Shown piece by piece: positions 21,286 through 34,324 of a stretch of 64,000 bases of DNA. The stretch is from Pempheris klunzingeri. Its lineage: Eukaryota; Chordata; Actinopteri; Acropomatiformes; Pempheridae. The notes below the pieces were generated by a model. That model had not been told where the DNA came from. It did no database searches and saw only the letters and a list, made by a program, of their open reading frames with translations. Both the position numbers and the translations under genes were made by a program. Position 1 is the first letter of the stretch. Each line of letters opens with the position of its first letter. The stretch spans positions 9,756,501 to 9,820,500 of the forward strand of contig NC_092020.1 of the NCBI RefSeq assembly GCF_042242105.1. Direction: 5' to 3'.

Positions 21286-21666
21286 ATCGACATGTCAAAG
21301 AGAAGCAAGATATTCTAGCCGGGCTAGTCTGTTGAGTACTGATTTCTCGTCTCCAAGTTCTGTTGCGGATAGAACAGAAAAGTGGTGATGAACAATTAGC
21401 AAATGTTATCTGTGATGAACAATTAGCAAATGTTGTATGTGATGAACAACAAGTAAATGTTATCTGTGATGAACAATGAGTAAATGTTATCAGTGATGAA
21501 CAATGAGCAAATGCTATATGTGATGAACAATGAGCAAATGATCTGCTCCGGGGGGCGTGGCCGTTTACATGGGCCGGATGGAATTGCCTTTTCTCCTGTC
21601 CTCCCCCCCGTCAGCCTGGGGTCCCGTGTCTGGGAATGGCCTCCAAACCTCTGACACTTGCAACTC

Positions 21667-21830
21667 ATACTTACCTGGCAGGGGAGATACCATGATCAAG
21701 AAGGTGGTTCACCCAGAGCGAGGCTCGGCCATTGCACTGCGGCCGTGCTGACCTCTGCGAATTCCCCAAATGTGGGAATCTCGACTGCAAAATTTCTGGT
21801 AGTGGGGGACTGCGTTCGCGCTCTCCCCTG
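21667..21830 (+). ncRNA. RNU1: U1 snRNA, copy 37
   Basis: Consensus RNA. Counterparts 233 and 9712. Confidence 0.97.
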
Positions 21831-22319
21831 ATCGACATGTCAAAGAGAAGCAAGATATTCTAGCGGGGCTAGTCTGTTGAGTACTGATTTCTCGTCTCCA
21901 AGTTCTGTCCGCAAAGTGGTGATGAACAATTAGCAAATGTTATCTGTGATGAACAATTCGCAAATGTTGTATGTGATGAACAATTAGCAAATGCTATGTG
22001 TGATGAACAATGAGCAAATGTTATCTGTGATGTTGTATGTGATGAACAACAAGTAAATGTTATCTGTGATGAACAATGAGTAAATGTTATCAGTGATGAA
22101 CAATGAGCAAATGCTATATGTGATGAACAATTAGCAAATGTTATCTGTGATGAACAATTAGCAAATGTTATCTGTGATGAACAATGAGCAAATGATCTGC
22201 TCCGGGGGGCGTGGCCGTTTACATGGGCCGGATGGAATTGCCTTTTCTCCTCTCCTCCCCCCGTCAGCCTGGGGTCCCGTGTCTGGGAATGGCCTCCAAA
22301 CCTCTGACACTTGCAACTC

Positions 22320-22483
22320 ATACTTACCTGGCAGGGGAGATACCATGATCAAGAAGGTGGTTCACCCAGAGCGAGGCTCGGCCATTGCACTGCGGCCGTG
22401 CTGACCTCTGCGAATTCCCCAAATGTGGGAATCTCGACTGCAAAATTTCTGGTAGTGGGGGACTGCGTTCGCGCTCTCCCCTG
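22320..22483 (+). ncRNA. RNU1: U1 snRNA, copy 38
   Basis: Consensus RNA, TCTGCAAAG linker. Counterparts 886 and 10365. Confidence 0.97.
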
Positions 22484-22837
22484 ATCGACATGTCAAAAAG
22501 AAGCAAGATATTCTAGCGGGGCTAGTCTGTTGAGTACTGATTTCTCGTCTCCAAGTTCTGTCTGCAAAGTGGTGATGAACAATTACCAAATGTTATCTGT
22601 GATGAACAATTCGCAAATGTTGTATGTGATGAACAATTAGCAAATGCTATGTGTGATGAACAATTAGCAAATGTTATCTGTGATGTTGTATGTGATGAAC
22701 AACAAGTAAATGTTCTGCTCCGGGGGGCGTGGCCGTTTACATGGGCCGGATGGAATTGCCTTTTCTCCTCTCCTCCCCCCGTCAGCCTGGGGTCCCGTGT
22801 CTGGGAATGGCCTCCAAACCTCTGACACTTGCAACTC

Positions 22838-23001
22838 ATACTTACCTGGCAGGGGAGATACCATGATCAAGAAGGTGGTTCACCCAGAGCGAGGCTCGGC
22901 CATTGCACTGCGGCCGTGCTGACCTCTGCGAATTCCCCAAATGTGGGAATCTCGACTGCAAAATTTCTGGTAGTGGGGGACTGCGTCCGCGCTCTCCCCT
23001 G
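22838..23001 (+). ncRNA. RNU1: U1 snRNA, copy 39 (U150C)
   Basis: UCCG tetraloop. Counterparts 1404 and 10883. Confidence 0.97.
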
Positions 23002-23490
23002 ATCGACATGTCAAAAAGAAGCAAGATATTCTAGCGGGGCTAGTCTGTTGAGTACTGATTTCTCGTCTCCAAGTTCTGTCCGCAAAGTGGTGATGAACAA
23101 TTAGCAAATGTTATCTGTGATGAACAATTCGCAAATGTTGTATGTGATGAACAATTAGCAAATGCTATGTGTGATGAACAATGAGCAAATGTTATCTGTG
23201 ATGTTGTATGTGATGAACAACAAGTAAATGTTATCTGTGATGAACAATGAGTAAATGTTATCAGTGATGAACAATGAGCAAATGCTATATGTGATGAACA
23301 ATTAGCAAATGTTATCTGTGATGAACAATTAGCAAATGTTATCTGTGATGAACAATGAGCAAATGATCTGCTCCGGGGGGCGTGGCCGTTTACATGGGCT
23401 GGATGGAATTGCCTTTTCTCCTCTCCTCCCCCCGTCAGCCTGGGGTCCCGTGTCTGGGAATGGCCTCCAAACCTCTGACACTTGCAACTC

Positions 23491-23654
23491 ATACTTACCT
23501 GGCAGGGGAGATACCATGATCAAGAAGGTGGTTCACCCAGAGCGAGGCTCGGCCATTGCACTGCGGCCGTGCTGACCTCTGCGAATTCCCCAAATGTGGG
23601 AATCTCGACTGCAAAATTTCTGGTAGTGGGGGACTGCGTTCGCGCTCTCCCCTG
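23491..23654 (+). ncRNA. RNU1: U1 snRNA, copy 40
   Basis: Consensus RNA, GGGCTGG promoter. Counterparts 2057 and 11536. Confidence 0.97.
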
Positions 23655-24035
23655 ATCGACATGTCAAAGAGAAGCAAGATATTCTAGCGGGGCTAGTCTG
23701 TTGAGTACTGATTTCTCGTCTCCAAGTTCTGTTGCGGATAGAACAGAAAAGTGGTGATGAACAATTAGCAAATGTTATCTGTGATGAACAATTAGCAAAT
23801 GTTGTATGTGATGAACAACAAGTAAATGTTATCTGTGATGAACAATGAGTAAATGTTATCAGTGATGAACAATGAGCAAATGCTATATGTGATGAACAAT
23901 GAGCAAATGATCTGCTCCGGGGGGCGTGGCCGTTTACATGGGCCGGATGGAATTGCCTTTTCTCCTGTCCTCCCCCCCGTCAGCCTGGGGTCCCGTGTCT
24001 GGGAATGGCCTCCAAACCTCTGACACTTGCAACTC

Positions 24036-24199
24036 ATACTTACCTGGCAGGGGAGATACCATGATCAAGAAGGTGGTTCACCCAGAGCGAGGCTCGGCCA
24101 TTGCACTGCGGCCGTGCTGACCTCTGCGAATTCCCCAAATGTGGGAATCTCGACTGCAAAATTTCTGGTAGTGGGGGACTGCGTTCGCGCTCTCCCCTG
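24036..24199 (+). ncRNA. RNU1: U1 snRNA, copy 41
   Basis: Consensus RNA in a type A unit. Counterparts 2602 and 12081. Confidence 0.97.
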
Positions 24200-24580
24200 A
24201 TCGACATGTCAAAGAGAAGCAAGATATTCTAGCCGGGCTAGTCTGTTGAGTACTGATTTCTCGTCTCCAAGTTCTGTTGCGGATAGAACAGAAAAGTGGT
24301 GATGAACAATTAGCAAATGTTATCTGTGATGAACAATTAGCAAATGTTGTATGTGATGAACAACAAGTAAATGTTATCTGTGATGAACAATGAGTAAATG
24401 TTATCAGTGATGAACAATGAGCAAATGCTATATGTGATGAACAATGAGCAAATGATCTGCTCCGGGGGGCGTGGCCGTTTACATGGGCCGGATGGAATTG
24501 CCTTTTCTCCTGTCCTCCCCCCCGTCAGCCTGGGGTCCCGTGTCTGGGAATGGCCTCCAAACCTCTGACACTTGCAACTC

Positions 24581-24744
24581 ATACTTACCTGGCAGGGGAG
24601 ATACCATGATCAAGAAGGTGGTTCACCCAGAGCGAGGCTCGGCCATTGCACTGCGGCCGTGCTGACCTCTGCGAATTCCCCAAATGTGGGAATCTCGACT
24701 GCAAAATTTCTGGTAGTGGGGGACTGCGTTCGCGCTCTCCCCTG
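24581..24744 (+). ncRNA. RNU1: U1 snRNA, copy 42
   Basis: Consensus RNA. Counterpart 12626. Confidence 0.97.
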
Positions 24745-25233
24745 ATCGACATGTCAAAGAGAAGCAAGATATTCTAGCGGGGCTAGTCTGTTGAGTACTG
24801 ATTTCTCGTCTCCAAGTTCTGTCCGCAAAGTGGTGATGAACAATTAGCAAATGTTATCTGTGATGAACAATTCGCAAATGTTGTATGTGATGAACAATTA
24901 GCAAATGCTATGTGTGATGAACAATTAGCAAATGTTATCTGTGATGTTGTATGTGATGAACAACAAGTAAATGTTATCTGTGATGAACAATGAGTAAATG
25001 TTATCAGTGATGAACAATGAGCAAATGCTATATGTGATGAACAATTAGCAAATGTTATCTGTGATGAACAATTAGCAAATGTTATCTGTGATGAACAATG
25101 AGCAAATGATCTGCTCCGGGGGGCGTGGCCGTTTACATGGGCCGGATGGAATTGCCTTTTCTCCTCTCCTCCCCCCGTCAGCCTGGGGTCCCCTGTCTGG
25201 GAATGGCCTCCAAACCTCTGACACTTGCAACTC

Positions 25234-25397
25234 ATACTTACCTGGCAGGGGAGATACCATGATCAAGAAGGTGGTTCACCCAGAGCGAGGCTCGGCCATT
25301 GCACTGCGGCCGTGCTGACCTCTGCGAATTCCCCAAATGTGGGAATCTCGACTGCAAAATTTCTGGTAGTGGGGGACTGCGTTCGCGCTCTCCCCTG
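25234..25397 (+). ncRNA. RNU1: U1 snRNA, copy 43 (promoter variant)
   Basis: Consensus RNA with the CCCCTG change at -41, as at 13279. Confidence 0.97.
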
Positions 25398-25886
25398 ATC
25401 GACATGTCAAAAAGAAGCAAGATATTCTAGCGGGGCTAGTCTGTTGAGTACTGATTTCTCGTCTCCAAGTTCTGTCCGCAAAGTGGTGATGAACAATTAG
25501 CAAATGTTATCTGTGATGAACAATTCGCAAATGTTGTATGTGATGAACAATTAGCAAATGCTATGTGTGATGAACAATTAGCAAATGTTATCTGTGATGT
25601 TGTATGTGATGAACAACAAGTAAATGTTATCTGTGATGAACAATGAGTAAATGTTATCAGTGATGAACAATGAGCAAATGCTATATGTGATGAACAATTA
25701 GCAAATGTTATCTGTGATGAACAATTAGCAAATGTTATCTGTGATGAACAATGAGCAAATGATCTGCTCCGGGGGGCGTGGCCGTTTACATGGGCTGGAT
25801 GGAATTGCCTTTTCTCCTCTCCTCCCCCCGTCAGCCTGGGGTCCCGTGTCTGGGAATGGCCTCCAAACCTCTGACACTTGCAACTC

Positions 25887-26050
25887 ATACTTACCTGGCA
25901 GGGGAGATACCATGATCAAGAAGGTGGTTCACCCAGAGCGAGGCTCGGCCATTGCACTGCGGCCGTGCTGACCTCTGCGAATTCCCCAAATGTGGGAATC
26001 TCGACTGCAAAATTTCTGGTAGTGGGGGACTGCGTTCGCGCTCTCCCCTG
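25887..26050 (+). ncRNA. RNU1: U1 snRNA, copy 44
   Basis: Consensus RNA; altered CTAGCGGGACTAG downstream. Counterpart 13932. Confidence 0.97.
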
Positions 26051-26431
26051 ATCGACATGTCAAAGAGAAGCAAGATATTCTAGCGGGACTAGTCTGTTGA
26101 GTACTGATTTCTCGTCTCCAAGTTCTGTTGCGGATAGAACAGAAAAGTGGTGATGAACAATTAGCAAATGTTATCTGTGATGAACAATTAGCAAATGTTG
26201 TATGTGATGAACAACAAGTAAATGTTATCTGTGATGAACAATGAGTAAATGTTATCAGTGATGAACAATGAGCAAATGCTATATGTGATGAACAATGAGC
26301 AAATGATCTGCTCCGGGGGGCGTGGCCGTTTACATGGGCCGGATGGAATTGCCTTTTCTCCTGTCCTCCCCCCCGTCAGCCTGGGGTCCCGTGTCTGGGA
26401 ATGGCCTCCAAACCTCTGACACTTGCAACTC

Positions 26432-26595
26432 ATACTTACCTGGCAGGGGAGATACCATGATCAAGAAGGTGGTTCACCCAGAGCGAGGCTCGGCCATTGC
26501 ACTGCGGCCGTGCTGACCTCTGCGAATTCCCCAAATGTGGGAATCTCGACTGCAAAATTTCTGGTAGTGGGGCACTGCGTTCGCGCTCTCCCCTG
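26432..26595 (+). ncRNA. RNU1: U1 snRNA, copy 45 (G142C)
   Basis: Counterpart 14477. The four-gene block 26432-28310 has the same unit lengths and variants as 42247-44125. Confidence 0.97.
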
Positions 26596-27084
26596 ATCGA
26601 CATGTCAAAGAGAAGCAAGATATTCTAGCGGGGCTAGTCTGTTGAGTACTGATTTCTCGTCTCCAAGTTCTGTCCGCAAAGTGGTGATGAACAATTAGCA
26701 AATGTTATCTGTGATGAACAATTCGCAAATGTTGTATGTGATGAACAATTAGCAAATGCTATGTGTGATGAACAATGAGCAAATGTTATCTGTGATGTTG
26801 TATGTGATGAACAACAAGTAAATGTTATCTGTGATGAACAATGAGTAAATGTTATCAGTGATGAACAATGAGCAAATGCTATATGTGATGAACAATTAGC
26901 AAATGTTATCTGTGATGAACAATTAGCAAATGTTATCTGTGATGAACAATGAGCAAATGATCTGCTCCGGGGGGCGTGGCCGTTTACATGGGCCGGATGG
27001 AATTGCCTTTTCTCCTCTCCTCCCCCCGTCAGCCTGGGGTCCCGTGTCTGGGAATGGCCTCCAAACCTCTGACACTTGCAACTC

Positions 27085-27248
27085 ATACTTACCTGGCAGG
27101 GGAGATACCATGATCAAGAAGGTGGTTCACCCAGAGCGAGGCTCGGCCATTGCACTGCGGCCGTGCTGACCTCTGCGAATTCCCCAAATGTGGGAATCTC
27201 GACTGCAAAATTTCTGGTAGTGGGGGACTGCGTTCGCGCTCTCCCCTG
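27085..27248 (+). ncRNA. RNU1: U1 snRNA, copy 46
   Basis: Consensus RNA before a 680-bp unit. Counterpart 15130. Confidence 0.97.
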
Positions 27249-27764
27249 ATCGACATGTCAAAAAGAAGCAAGATATTCTAGCGGGGCTAGTCTGTTGAGT
27301 ACTGATTTCTCGTCTCCAAGTTCTGTCCGCAAAGTGGTGATGAACAATTAGCAAATGTTATCTGTGATGAACAATTCGCAAATGTTGTATGTGATGAACA
27401 ATTAGCAAATGCTATGTGTGATGAACAATTAGCAAATGTTATCTGTGATGTTGTATGTGATGAACAACAAGTAAATGTTATCTGTGATGAACAATGAGTA
27501 AATGTTATCAGTGATGAACAATGAGCAAATGCTATATGTGATGAACAATTAGCAAATGTTATCTGTGATGAACAATTAGCAAATGTTATCTGTGATGAAC
27601 AATGAGCAAATGTTATCTGTGATGAACAATTAGCAAATGATCTGCTCCGGGGGGCGTGGCCGTTTACATGGGCCGGATGGAATTGCCTTTTCTCCTCTCC
27701 TCCCCCCGTCAGCCTGGGGTCCCGTGTCTGGGAATGGCCTCCAAACCTCTGACACTTGCAACTC

Positions 27765-27928
27765 ATACTTACCTGGCAGGGGAGATACCATGATCAAGAA
27801 GGTGGTTCACCCAGAGCGAGGCTCGGCCATTGCACTGCGGCCGTGCTGACCTCTGCGAATTCCCCAAATGTGGGAATCTCGACTGCAAAATTTCTGGTAG
27901 TGGGGGACTGCGTTCGCGCTCTCCCCTG
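27765..27928 (+). ncRNA. RNU1: U1 snRNA, copy 47
   Basis: Consensus RNA before a type A unit. Counterpart 15810. Confidence 0.97.
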
Positions 27929-28309
27929 ATCGACATGTCAAAGAGAAGCAAGATATTCTAGCGGGGCTAGTCTGTTGAGTACTGATTTCTCGTCTCCAAG
28001 TTCTGTTGCGGATAGAACAGAAAAGTGGTGATGAACAATTAGCAAATGTTATCTGTGATGAACAATTAGCAAATGTTGTATGTGATGAACAACAAGTAAA
28101 TGTTATCTGTGATGAACAATGAGTAAATGTTATCAGTGATGAACAATGAGCAAATGCTATATGTGATGAACAATGAGCAAATGATCTGCTCCGGGGGGCG
28201 TGGCCGTTTACATGGGCCGGATGGAATTGCCTTTTCTCCTGTCCTCCCCCCCGTCAGCCTGGGGTCCCGTGTCTGGGAATGGCCTCCAAACCTCTGACAC
28301 TTGCAACTC

Positions 28310-28473
28310 ATACTTACCTGGCAGGGGAGATACCATGATCAAGAAGGTGGTTCACCCAGAGCGAGGCTCAGCCATTGCACTGCGGCCGTGCTGACCTCTG
28401 CGAATTCCCCAAATGTGGGAATCTCGACTGCAAAATTTCTGGTAGTGGGGCACTGCGTTCGCGCTCTCCCCTG
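28310..28473 (+). ncRNA. RNU1: U1 snRNA, copy 48 (G61A, G142C)
   Basis: Double variant; counterpart of 16355 at the end of the second long repeat. Leads into a 545-bp type A unit with the CCGGG palindrome. Confidence 0.97.
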
Positions 28474-28854
28474 ATCGACATGTCAAAGAGAAGCAAGATA
28501 TTCTAGCCGGGCTAGTCTGTTGAGTACTGATTTCTCGTCTCCAAGTTCTGTTGCGGATAGAACAGAAAAGTGGTGATGAACAATTAGCAAATGTTATCTG
28601 TGATGAACAATTAGCAAATGTTGTATGTGATGAACAACAAGTAAATGTTATCTGTGATGAACAATGAGTAAATGTTATCAGTGATGAACAATGAGCAAAT
28701 GCTATATGTGATGAACAATGAGCAAATGATCTGCTCCGGGGGGCGTGGCCGTTTACATGGGCCGGATGGAATTGCCTTTTCTCCTGTCCTCCCCCCCGTC
28801 AGCCTGGGGTCCCGTGTCTGGGAATGGCCTCCAAACCTCTGACACTTGCAACTC

Positions 28855-29018
28855 ATACTTACCTGGCAGGGGAGATACCATGATCAAGAAGGTGGTTCAC
28901 CCAGAGCGAGGCTCGGCCATTGCACTGCGGCCGTGCTGACCTCTGCGAATTCCCCAAATGTGGGAATCTCGACTGCAAAATTTCTGGTAGTGGGGGACTG
29001 CGTTCGCGCTCTCCCCTG
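28855..29018 (+). ncRNA. RNU1: U1 snRNA, copy 49
   Basis: Consensus RNA before a 653-bp type B unit. Confidence 0.97.
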
Positions 29019-29507
29019 ATCGACATGTCAAAGAGAAGCAAGATATTCTAGCGGGGCTAGTCTGTTGAGTACTGATTTCTCGTCTCCAAGTTCTGTCCGC
29101 AAAGTGGTGATGAACAATTAGCAAATGTTATCTGTGATGAACAATTCGCAAATGTTGTATGTGATGAACAATTAGCAAATGCTATGTGTGATGAACAATT
29201 AGCAAATGTTATCTGTGATGTTGTATGTGATGAACAACAAGTAAATGTTATCTGTGATGAACAATGAGTAAATGTTATCAGTGATGAACAATGAGCAAAT
29301 GCTATATGTGATGAACAATTAGCAAATGTTATCTGTGATGAACAATTAGCAAATGTTATCTGTGATGAACAATGAGCAAATGATCTGCTCCGGGGGGCGT
29401 GGCCGTTTACATGGGCCGGATGGAATTGCCTTTTCTCCTCTCCTCCCCCCGTCAGCCTGGGGTCCCGTGTCTGGGAATGGCCTCCAAACCTCTGACACTT
29501 GCAACTC

Positions 29508-29671
29508 ATACTTACCTGGCAGGGGAGATACCATGATCAAGAAGGTGGTTCACCCAGAGCGAGGCTCGGCCATTGCACTGCGGCCGTGCTGACCTCTGCG
29601 AATTCCCCAAATGTGGGAATCTCGACTGCAAAATTTCTGGTAGTGGGGGACTGCGTTCGCGCTCTCCCCTG
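29508..29671 (+). ncRNA. RNU1: U1 snRNA, copy 50
   Basis: Consensus RNA before a 545-bp type A unit. Confidence 0.97.
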
Positions 29672-30052
29672 ATCGACATGTCAAAGAGAAGCAAGATATT
29701 CTAGCCGGGCTAGTCTGTTGAGTACTGATTTCTCGTCTCCAAGTTCTGTTGCGGATAGAACAGAAAAGTGGTGATGAACAATTAGCAAATGTTATCTGTG
29801 ATGAACAATTAGCAAATGTTGTATGTGATGAACAACAAGTAAATGTTATCTGTGATGAACAATGAGTAAATGTTATCAGTGATGAACAATGAGCAAATGC
29901 TATATGTGATGAACAATGAGCAAATGATCTGCTCCGGGGGGCGTGGCCGTTTACATGGGCCGGATGGAATTGCCTTTTCTCCTGTCCTCCCCCCCGTCAG
30001 CCTGGGGTCCCGTGTCTGGGAATGGCCTCCAAACCTCTGACACTTGCAACTC

Positions 30053-30216
30053 ATACTTACCTGGCAGGGGAGATACCATGATCAAGAAGGTGGTTCACCC
30101 AGAGCGAGGCTCGGCCATTGCACTGCGGCCGTGCTGACCTCTGCGAATTCCCCAAATGTGGGAATCTCGACTGCAAAATTTCTGGTAGTGGGGCACTGCG
30201 TTCGCGCTCTCCCCTG
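30053..30216 (+). ncRNA. RNU1: U1 snRNA, copy 51 (G142C, third linker type)
   Basis: Followed by a linker found only here and after 32475 (AAGTCCTGTCTGAAA), in a 625-bp unit. First gene of a 2422-bp duplicated block. Confidence 0.97.
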
Positions 30217-30677
30217 ATCGACATGTCAAAGAGAAGCAAGATATTCTAGCGGGGCTAGTCTGTTGAGTACTGATTTCTCGTCTCCAAGTCCTGTCTGAAA
30301 GTGGTGATGAACAATTAGCAAATGTTATCTGTGATGAACAATTCGCAAATGTTGTATGTGATGAACAATTAGCAAATGCTATGTGTGATGAACAATGAGC
30401 AAATGTTATCTGTGATGTTGTATGTGATGAACAACAAGTAAATGTTATCAGTGATGAACAATGAGCAAATGCTATATGTGATGAACAATTAGCAAATGTT
30501 ATCTGTGATGAACAATTAGCAAATGTTATCTGTGATGAACAATGAGCAAATGATCTGCTCCGGGGGGCGTGGCCGTTTACATGGGCCGGATGGAATTGCC
30601 TTTTCTCCTCTCCTCCCCCCGTCAGCCTGGGGTCCCGTGTCTGGGAATGGCCTCCAAACCTCTGACACTTGCAACTC

Positions 30678-30841
30678 ATACTTACCTGGCAGGGGAGATA
30701 CCATGATCAAGAAGGTGGTTCACCCAGAGCGAGGCTCGGCCATTGCACTGCGGCCGTGCTGACCTCTGCGAATTCCCCAAATGTGGGAATCTCGACTGCA
30801 AAATTTCTGGTAGTGGGGGACTGCGTTCGCGCTCTCCCCTG
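30678..30841 (+). ncRNA. RNU1: U1 snRNA, copy 52
   Basis: Consensus RNA before a 680-bp unit; duplicate at 33100. Confidence 0.97.
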
Positions 30842-31357
30842 ATCGACATGTCAAAAAGAAGCAAGATATTCTAGCGGGGCTAGTCTGTTGAGTACTGATT
30901 TCTCGTCTCCAAGTTCTGTCCGCAAAGTGGTGATGAACAATTAGCAAATGTTATCTGTGATGAACAATTCGCAAATGTTGTATGTGATGAACAATTAGCA
31001 AATGCTATGTGTGATGAACAATTAGCAAATGTTATCTGTGATGTTGTATGTGATGAACAACAAGTAAATGTTATCTGTGATGAACAATGAGTAAATGTTA
31101 TCAGTGATGAACAATGAGCAAATGCTATATGTGATGAACAATTAGCAAATGTTATCTGTGATGAACAATTAGCAAATGTTATCTGTGATGAACAATTAGC
31201 AAATGTTATCTGTGATGAACAATTAGCAAATGATCTGCTCCGGGGGGCGTGGCCGTTTACATGGGCCGGATGGAATTGCCTTTTCTCCTCTCCTCCCCCC
31301 GTCAGCCTGGGGTCCCGTGTCTGGGAATGGCCTCCAAACCTCTGACACTTGCAACTC

Positions 31358-31521
31358 ATACTTACCTGGCAGGGGAGATACCATGATCAAGAAGGTGGTT
31401 CACCCAGAGCGAGGCTCGGCCATTGCACTGCGGCCGTGCTGACCTCTGCGAATTCCCCAAATGTGGGAATCTCGACTGCAAAATTTCTGGTAGTGGGGGA
31501 CTGCGTTCGCGCTCTCCCCTG
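31358..31521 (+). ncRNA. RNU1: U1 snRNA, copy 53
   Basis: Consensus RNA; followed by the only 572-bp unit, a type B spacer that has lost about four minisatellite members. Confidence 0.97.
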
Positions 31522-31929
31522 ATCGACATGTCAAAGAGAAGCAAGATATTCTAGCGGGGCTAGTCTGTTGAGTACTGATTTCTCGTCTCCAAGTTCTGTC
31601 CGCAAAGTGGTGATGAACAATTAGCAAATGTTATCTGTGATGTTGTATGTGATGAACAACAAGTAAATGTTATCTGTGATGAACAATGAGTAAATGTTAT
31701 CAGTGATGAACAATGAGCAAATGCTATATGTGATGAACAATTAGCAAATGTTATCTGTGATGAACAATTAGCAAATGTTATCTGTGATGAACAATGAGCA
31801 AATGATCTGCTCCGGGGGGCGTGGCCGTTTACATGGGCCGGATGGAATTGCCTTTTCTCCTCTCCTCCCCCCGTCAGCCTGGGGTCCCGTGTCTGGGAAT
31901 GGCCTCCAAACCTCTGACACTTGCAACTC

Positions 31930-32093
31930 ATACTTACCTGGCAGGGGAGATACCATGATCAAGAAGGTGGTTCACCCAGAGCGAGGCTCGGCCATTGCAC
32001 TGCGGCCGTGCTGACCTCTGCGAATTCCCCAAATGTGGGAATCTCGACTGCAAAATTTCTGGTAGTGGGGGACTGCGTTCGCGCTCTCCCCTG
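31930..32093 (+). ncRNA. RNU1: U1 snRNA, copy 54
   Basis: Consensus RNA before a 545-bp type A unit. Confidence 0.97.
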
Positions 32094-32474
32094 ATCGACA
32101 TGTCAAAGAGAAGCAAGATATTCTAGCGGGGCTAGTCTGTTGAGTACTGATTTCTCGTCTCCAAGTTCTGTTGCGGATAGAACAGAAAAGTGGTGATGAA
32201 CAATTAGCAAATGTTATCTGTGATGAACAATTAGCAAATGTTGTATGTGATGAACAACAAGTAAATGTTATCTGTGATGAACAATGAGTAAATGTTATCA
32301 GTGATGAACAATGAGCAAATGCTATATGTGATGAACAATGAGCAAATGATCTGCTCCGGGGGGCGTGGCCGTTTACATGGGCCGGATGGAATTGCCTTTT
32401 CTCCTGTCCTCCCCCCCGTCAGCCTGGGGTCCCGTGTCTGGGAATGGCCTCCAAACCTCTGACACTTGCAACTC

Positions 32475-32638
32475 ATACTTACCTGGCAGGGGAGATACCA
32501 TGATCAAGAAGGTGGTTCACCCAGAGCGAGGCTCGGCCATTGCACTGCGGCCGTGCTGACCTCTGCGAATTCCCCAAATGTGGGAATCTCGACTGCAAAA
32601 TTTCTGGTAGTGGGGCACTGCGTTCGCGCTCTCCCCTG
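32475..32638 (+). ncRNA. RNU1: U1 snRNA, copy 55 (G142C, third linker type)
   Basis: Duplicate of 30053, including the AAGTCCTGTCTGAAA linker; differs by one base in the bases after it (AAATGG for AAGTGG). Confidence 0.97.
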
Positions 32639-33099
32639 ATCGACATGTCAAAGAGAAGCAAGATATTCTAGCGGGGCTAGTCTGTTGAGTACTGATTTCT
32701 CGTCTCCAAGTCCTGTCTGAAAATGGTGATGAACAATTAGCAAATGTTATCTGTGATGAACAATTCGCAAATGTTGTATGTGATGAACAATTAGCAAATG
32801 CTATGTGTGATGAACAATGAGCAAATGTTATCTGTGATGTTGTATGTGATGAACAACAAGTAAATGTTATCAGTGATGAACAATGAGCAAATGCTATATG
32901 TGATGAACAATTAGCAAATGTTATCTGTGATGAACAATTAGCAAATGTTATCTGTGATGAACAATGAGCAAATGATCTGCTCCGGGGGGCGTGGCCGTTT
33001 ACATGGGCCGGATGGAATTGCCTTTTCTCCTCTCCTCCCCCCGTCAGCCTGGGGTCCCGTGTCTGGGAATGGCCTCCAAACCTCTGACACTTGCAACTC

Positions 33100-33263
33100 A
33101 TACTTACCTGGCAGGGGAGATACCATGATCAAGAAGGTGGTTCACCCAGAGCGAGGCTCGGCCATTGCACTGCGGCCGTGCTGACCTCTGCGAATTCCCC
33201 AAATGTGGGAATCTCGACTGCAAAATTTCTGGTAGTGGGGGACTGCGTTCGCGCTCTCCCCTG
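33100..33263 (+). ncRNA. RNU1: U1 snRNA, copy 56
   Basis: Consensus RNA, duplicate of 30678. Confidence 0.97.
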
Positions 33264-33779
33264 ATCGACATGTCAAAAAGAAGCAAGATATTCTAGCGGG
33301 GCTAGTCTGTTGAGTACTGATTTCTCGTCTCCAAGTTCTGTCCGCAAAGTGGTGATGAACAATTAGCAAATGTTATCTGTGATGAACAATTCGCAAATGT
33401 TGTATGTGATGAACAATTAGCAAATGCTATGTGTGATGAACAATTAGCAAATGTTATCTGTGATGTTGTATGTGATGAACAACAAGTAAATGTTATCTGT
33501 GATGAACAATGAGTAAATGTTATCAGTGATGAACAATGAGCAAATGCTATATGTGATGAACAATTAGCAAATGTTATCTGTGATGAACAATTAGCAAATG
33601 TTATCTGTGATGAACAATTAGCAAATGTTATCTGTGATGAACAATTAGCAAATGATCTGCTCCGGGGGGCGTGGCCGTTTACATGGGCCGGATGGAATTG
33701 CCTTTTCTCCTCTCCTCCCCCCGTCAGCCTGGGGTCCCGTGTCTGGGAATGGCCTCCAAACCTCTGACACTTGCAACTC

Positions 33780-33943
33780 ATACTTACCTGGCAGGGGAGA
33801 TACCATGATCAAGAAGGTGGTTCACCCAGAGCGAGGCTCGGCCATTGCACTGCGGCCGTGCTGACCTCTGCGAATTCCCCAAATGTGGGAATCTCGACTG
33901 CAAAATTTCTGGTAGTGGGGGACTGCGTTCGCGCTCTCCCCTG
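33780..33943 (+). ncRNA. RNU1: U1 snRNA, copy 57
   Basis: Consensus RNA before a 545-bp type A unit that has a private ATTAGGAAATG minisatellite base. Confidence 0.97.
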
Positions 33944-34324
33944 ATCGACATGTCAAAGAGAAGCAAGATATTCTAGCGGGGCTAGTCTGTTGAGTACTGA
34001 TTTCTCGTCTCCAAGTTCTGTTGCGGATAGAACAGAAAAGTGGTGATGAACAATTAGGAAATGTTATCTGTGATGAACAATTAGCAAATGTTGTATGTGA
34101 TGAACAACAAGTAAATGTTATCTGTGATGAACAATGAGTAAATGTTATCAGTGATGAACAATGAGCAAATGCTATATGTGATGAACAATGAGCAAATGAT
34201 CTGCTCCGGGGGGCGTGGCCGTTTACATGGGCCGGATGGAATTGCCTTTTCTCCTGTCCTCCCCCCCGTCAGCCTGGGGTCCCGTGTCTGGGAATGGCCT
34301 CCAAACCTCTGACACTTGCAACTC

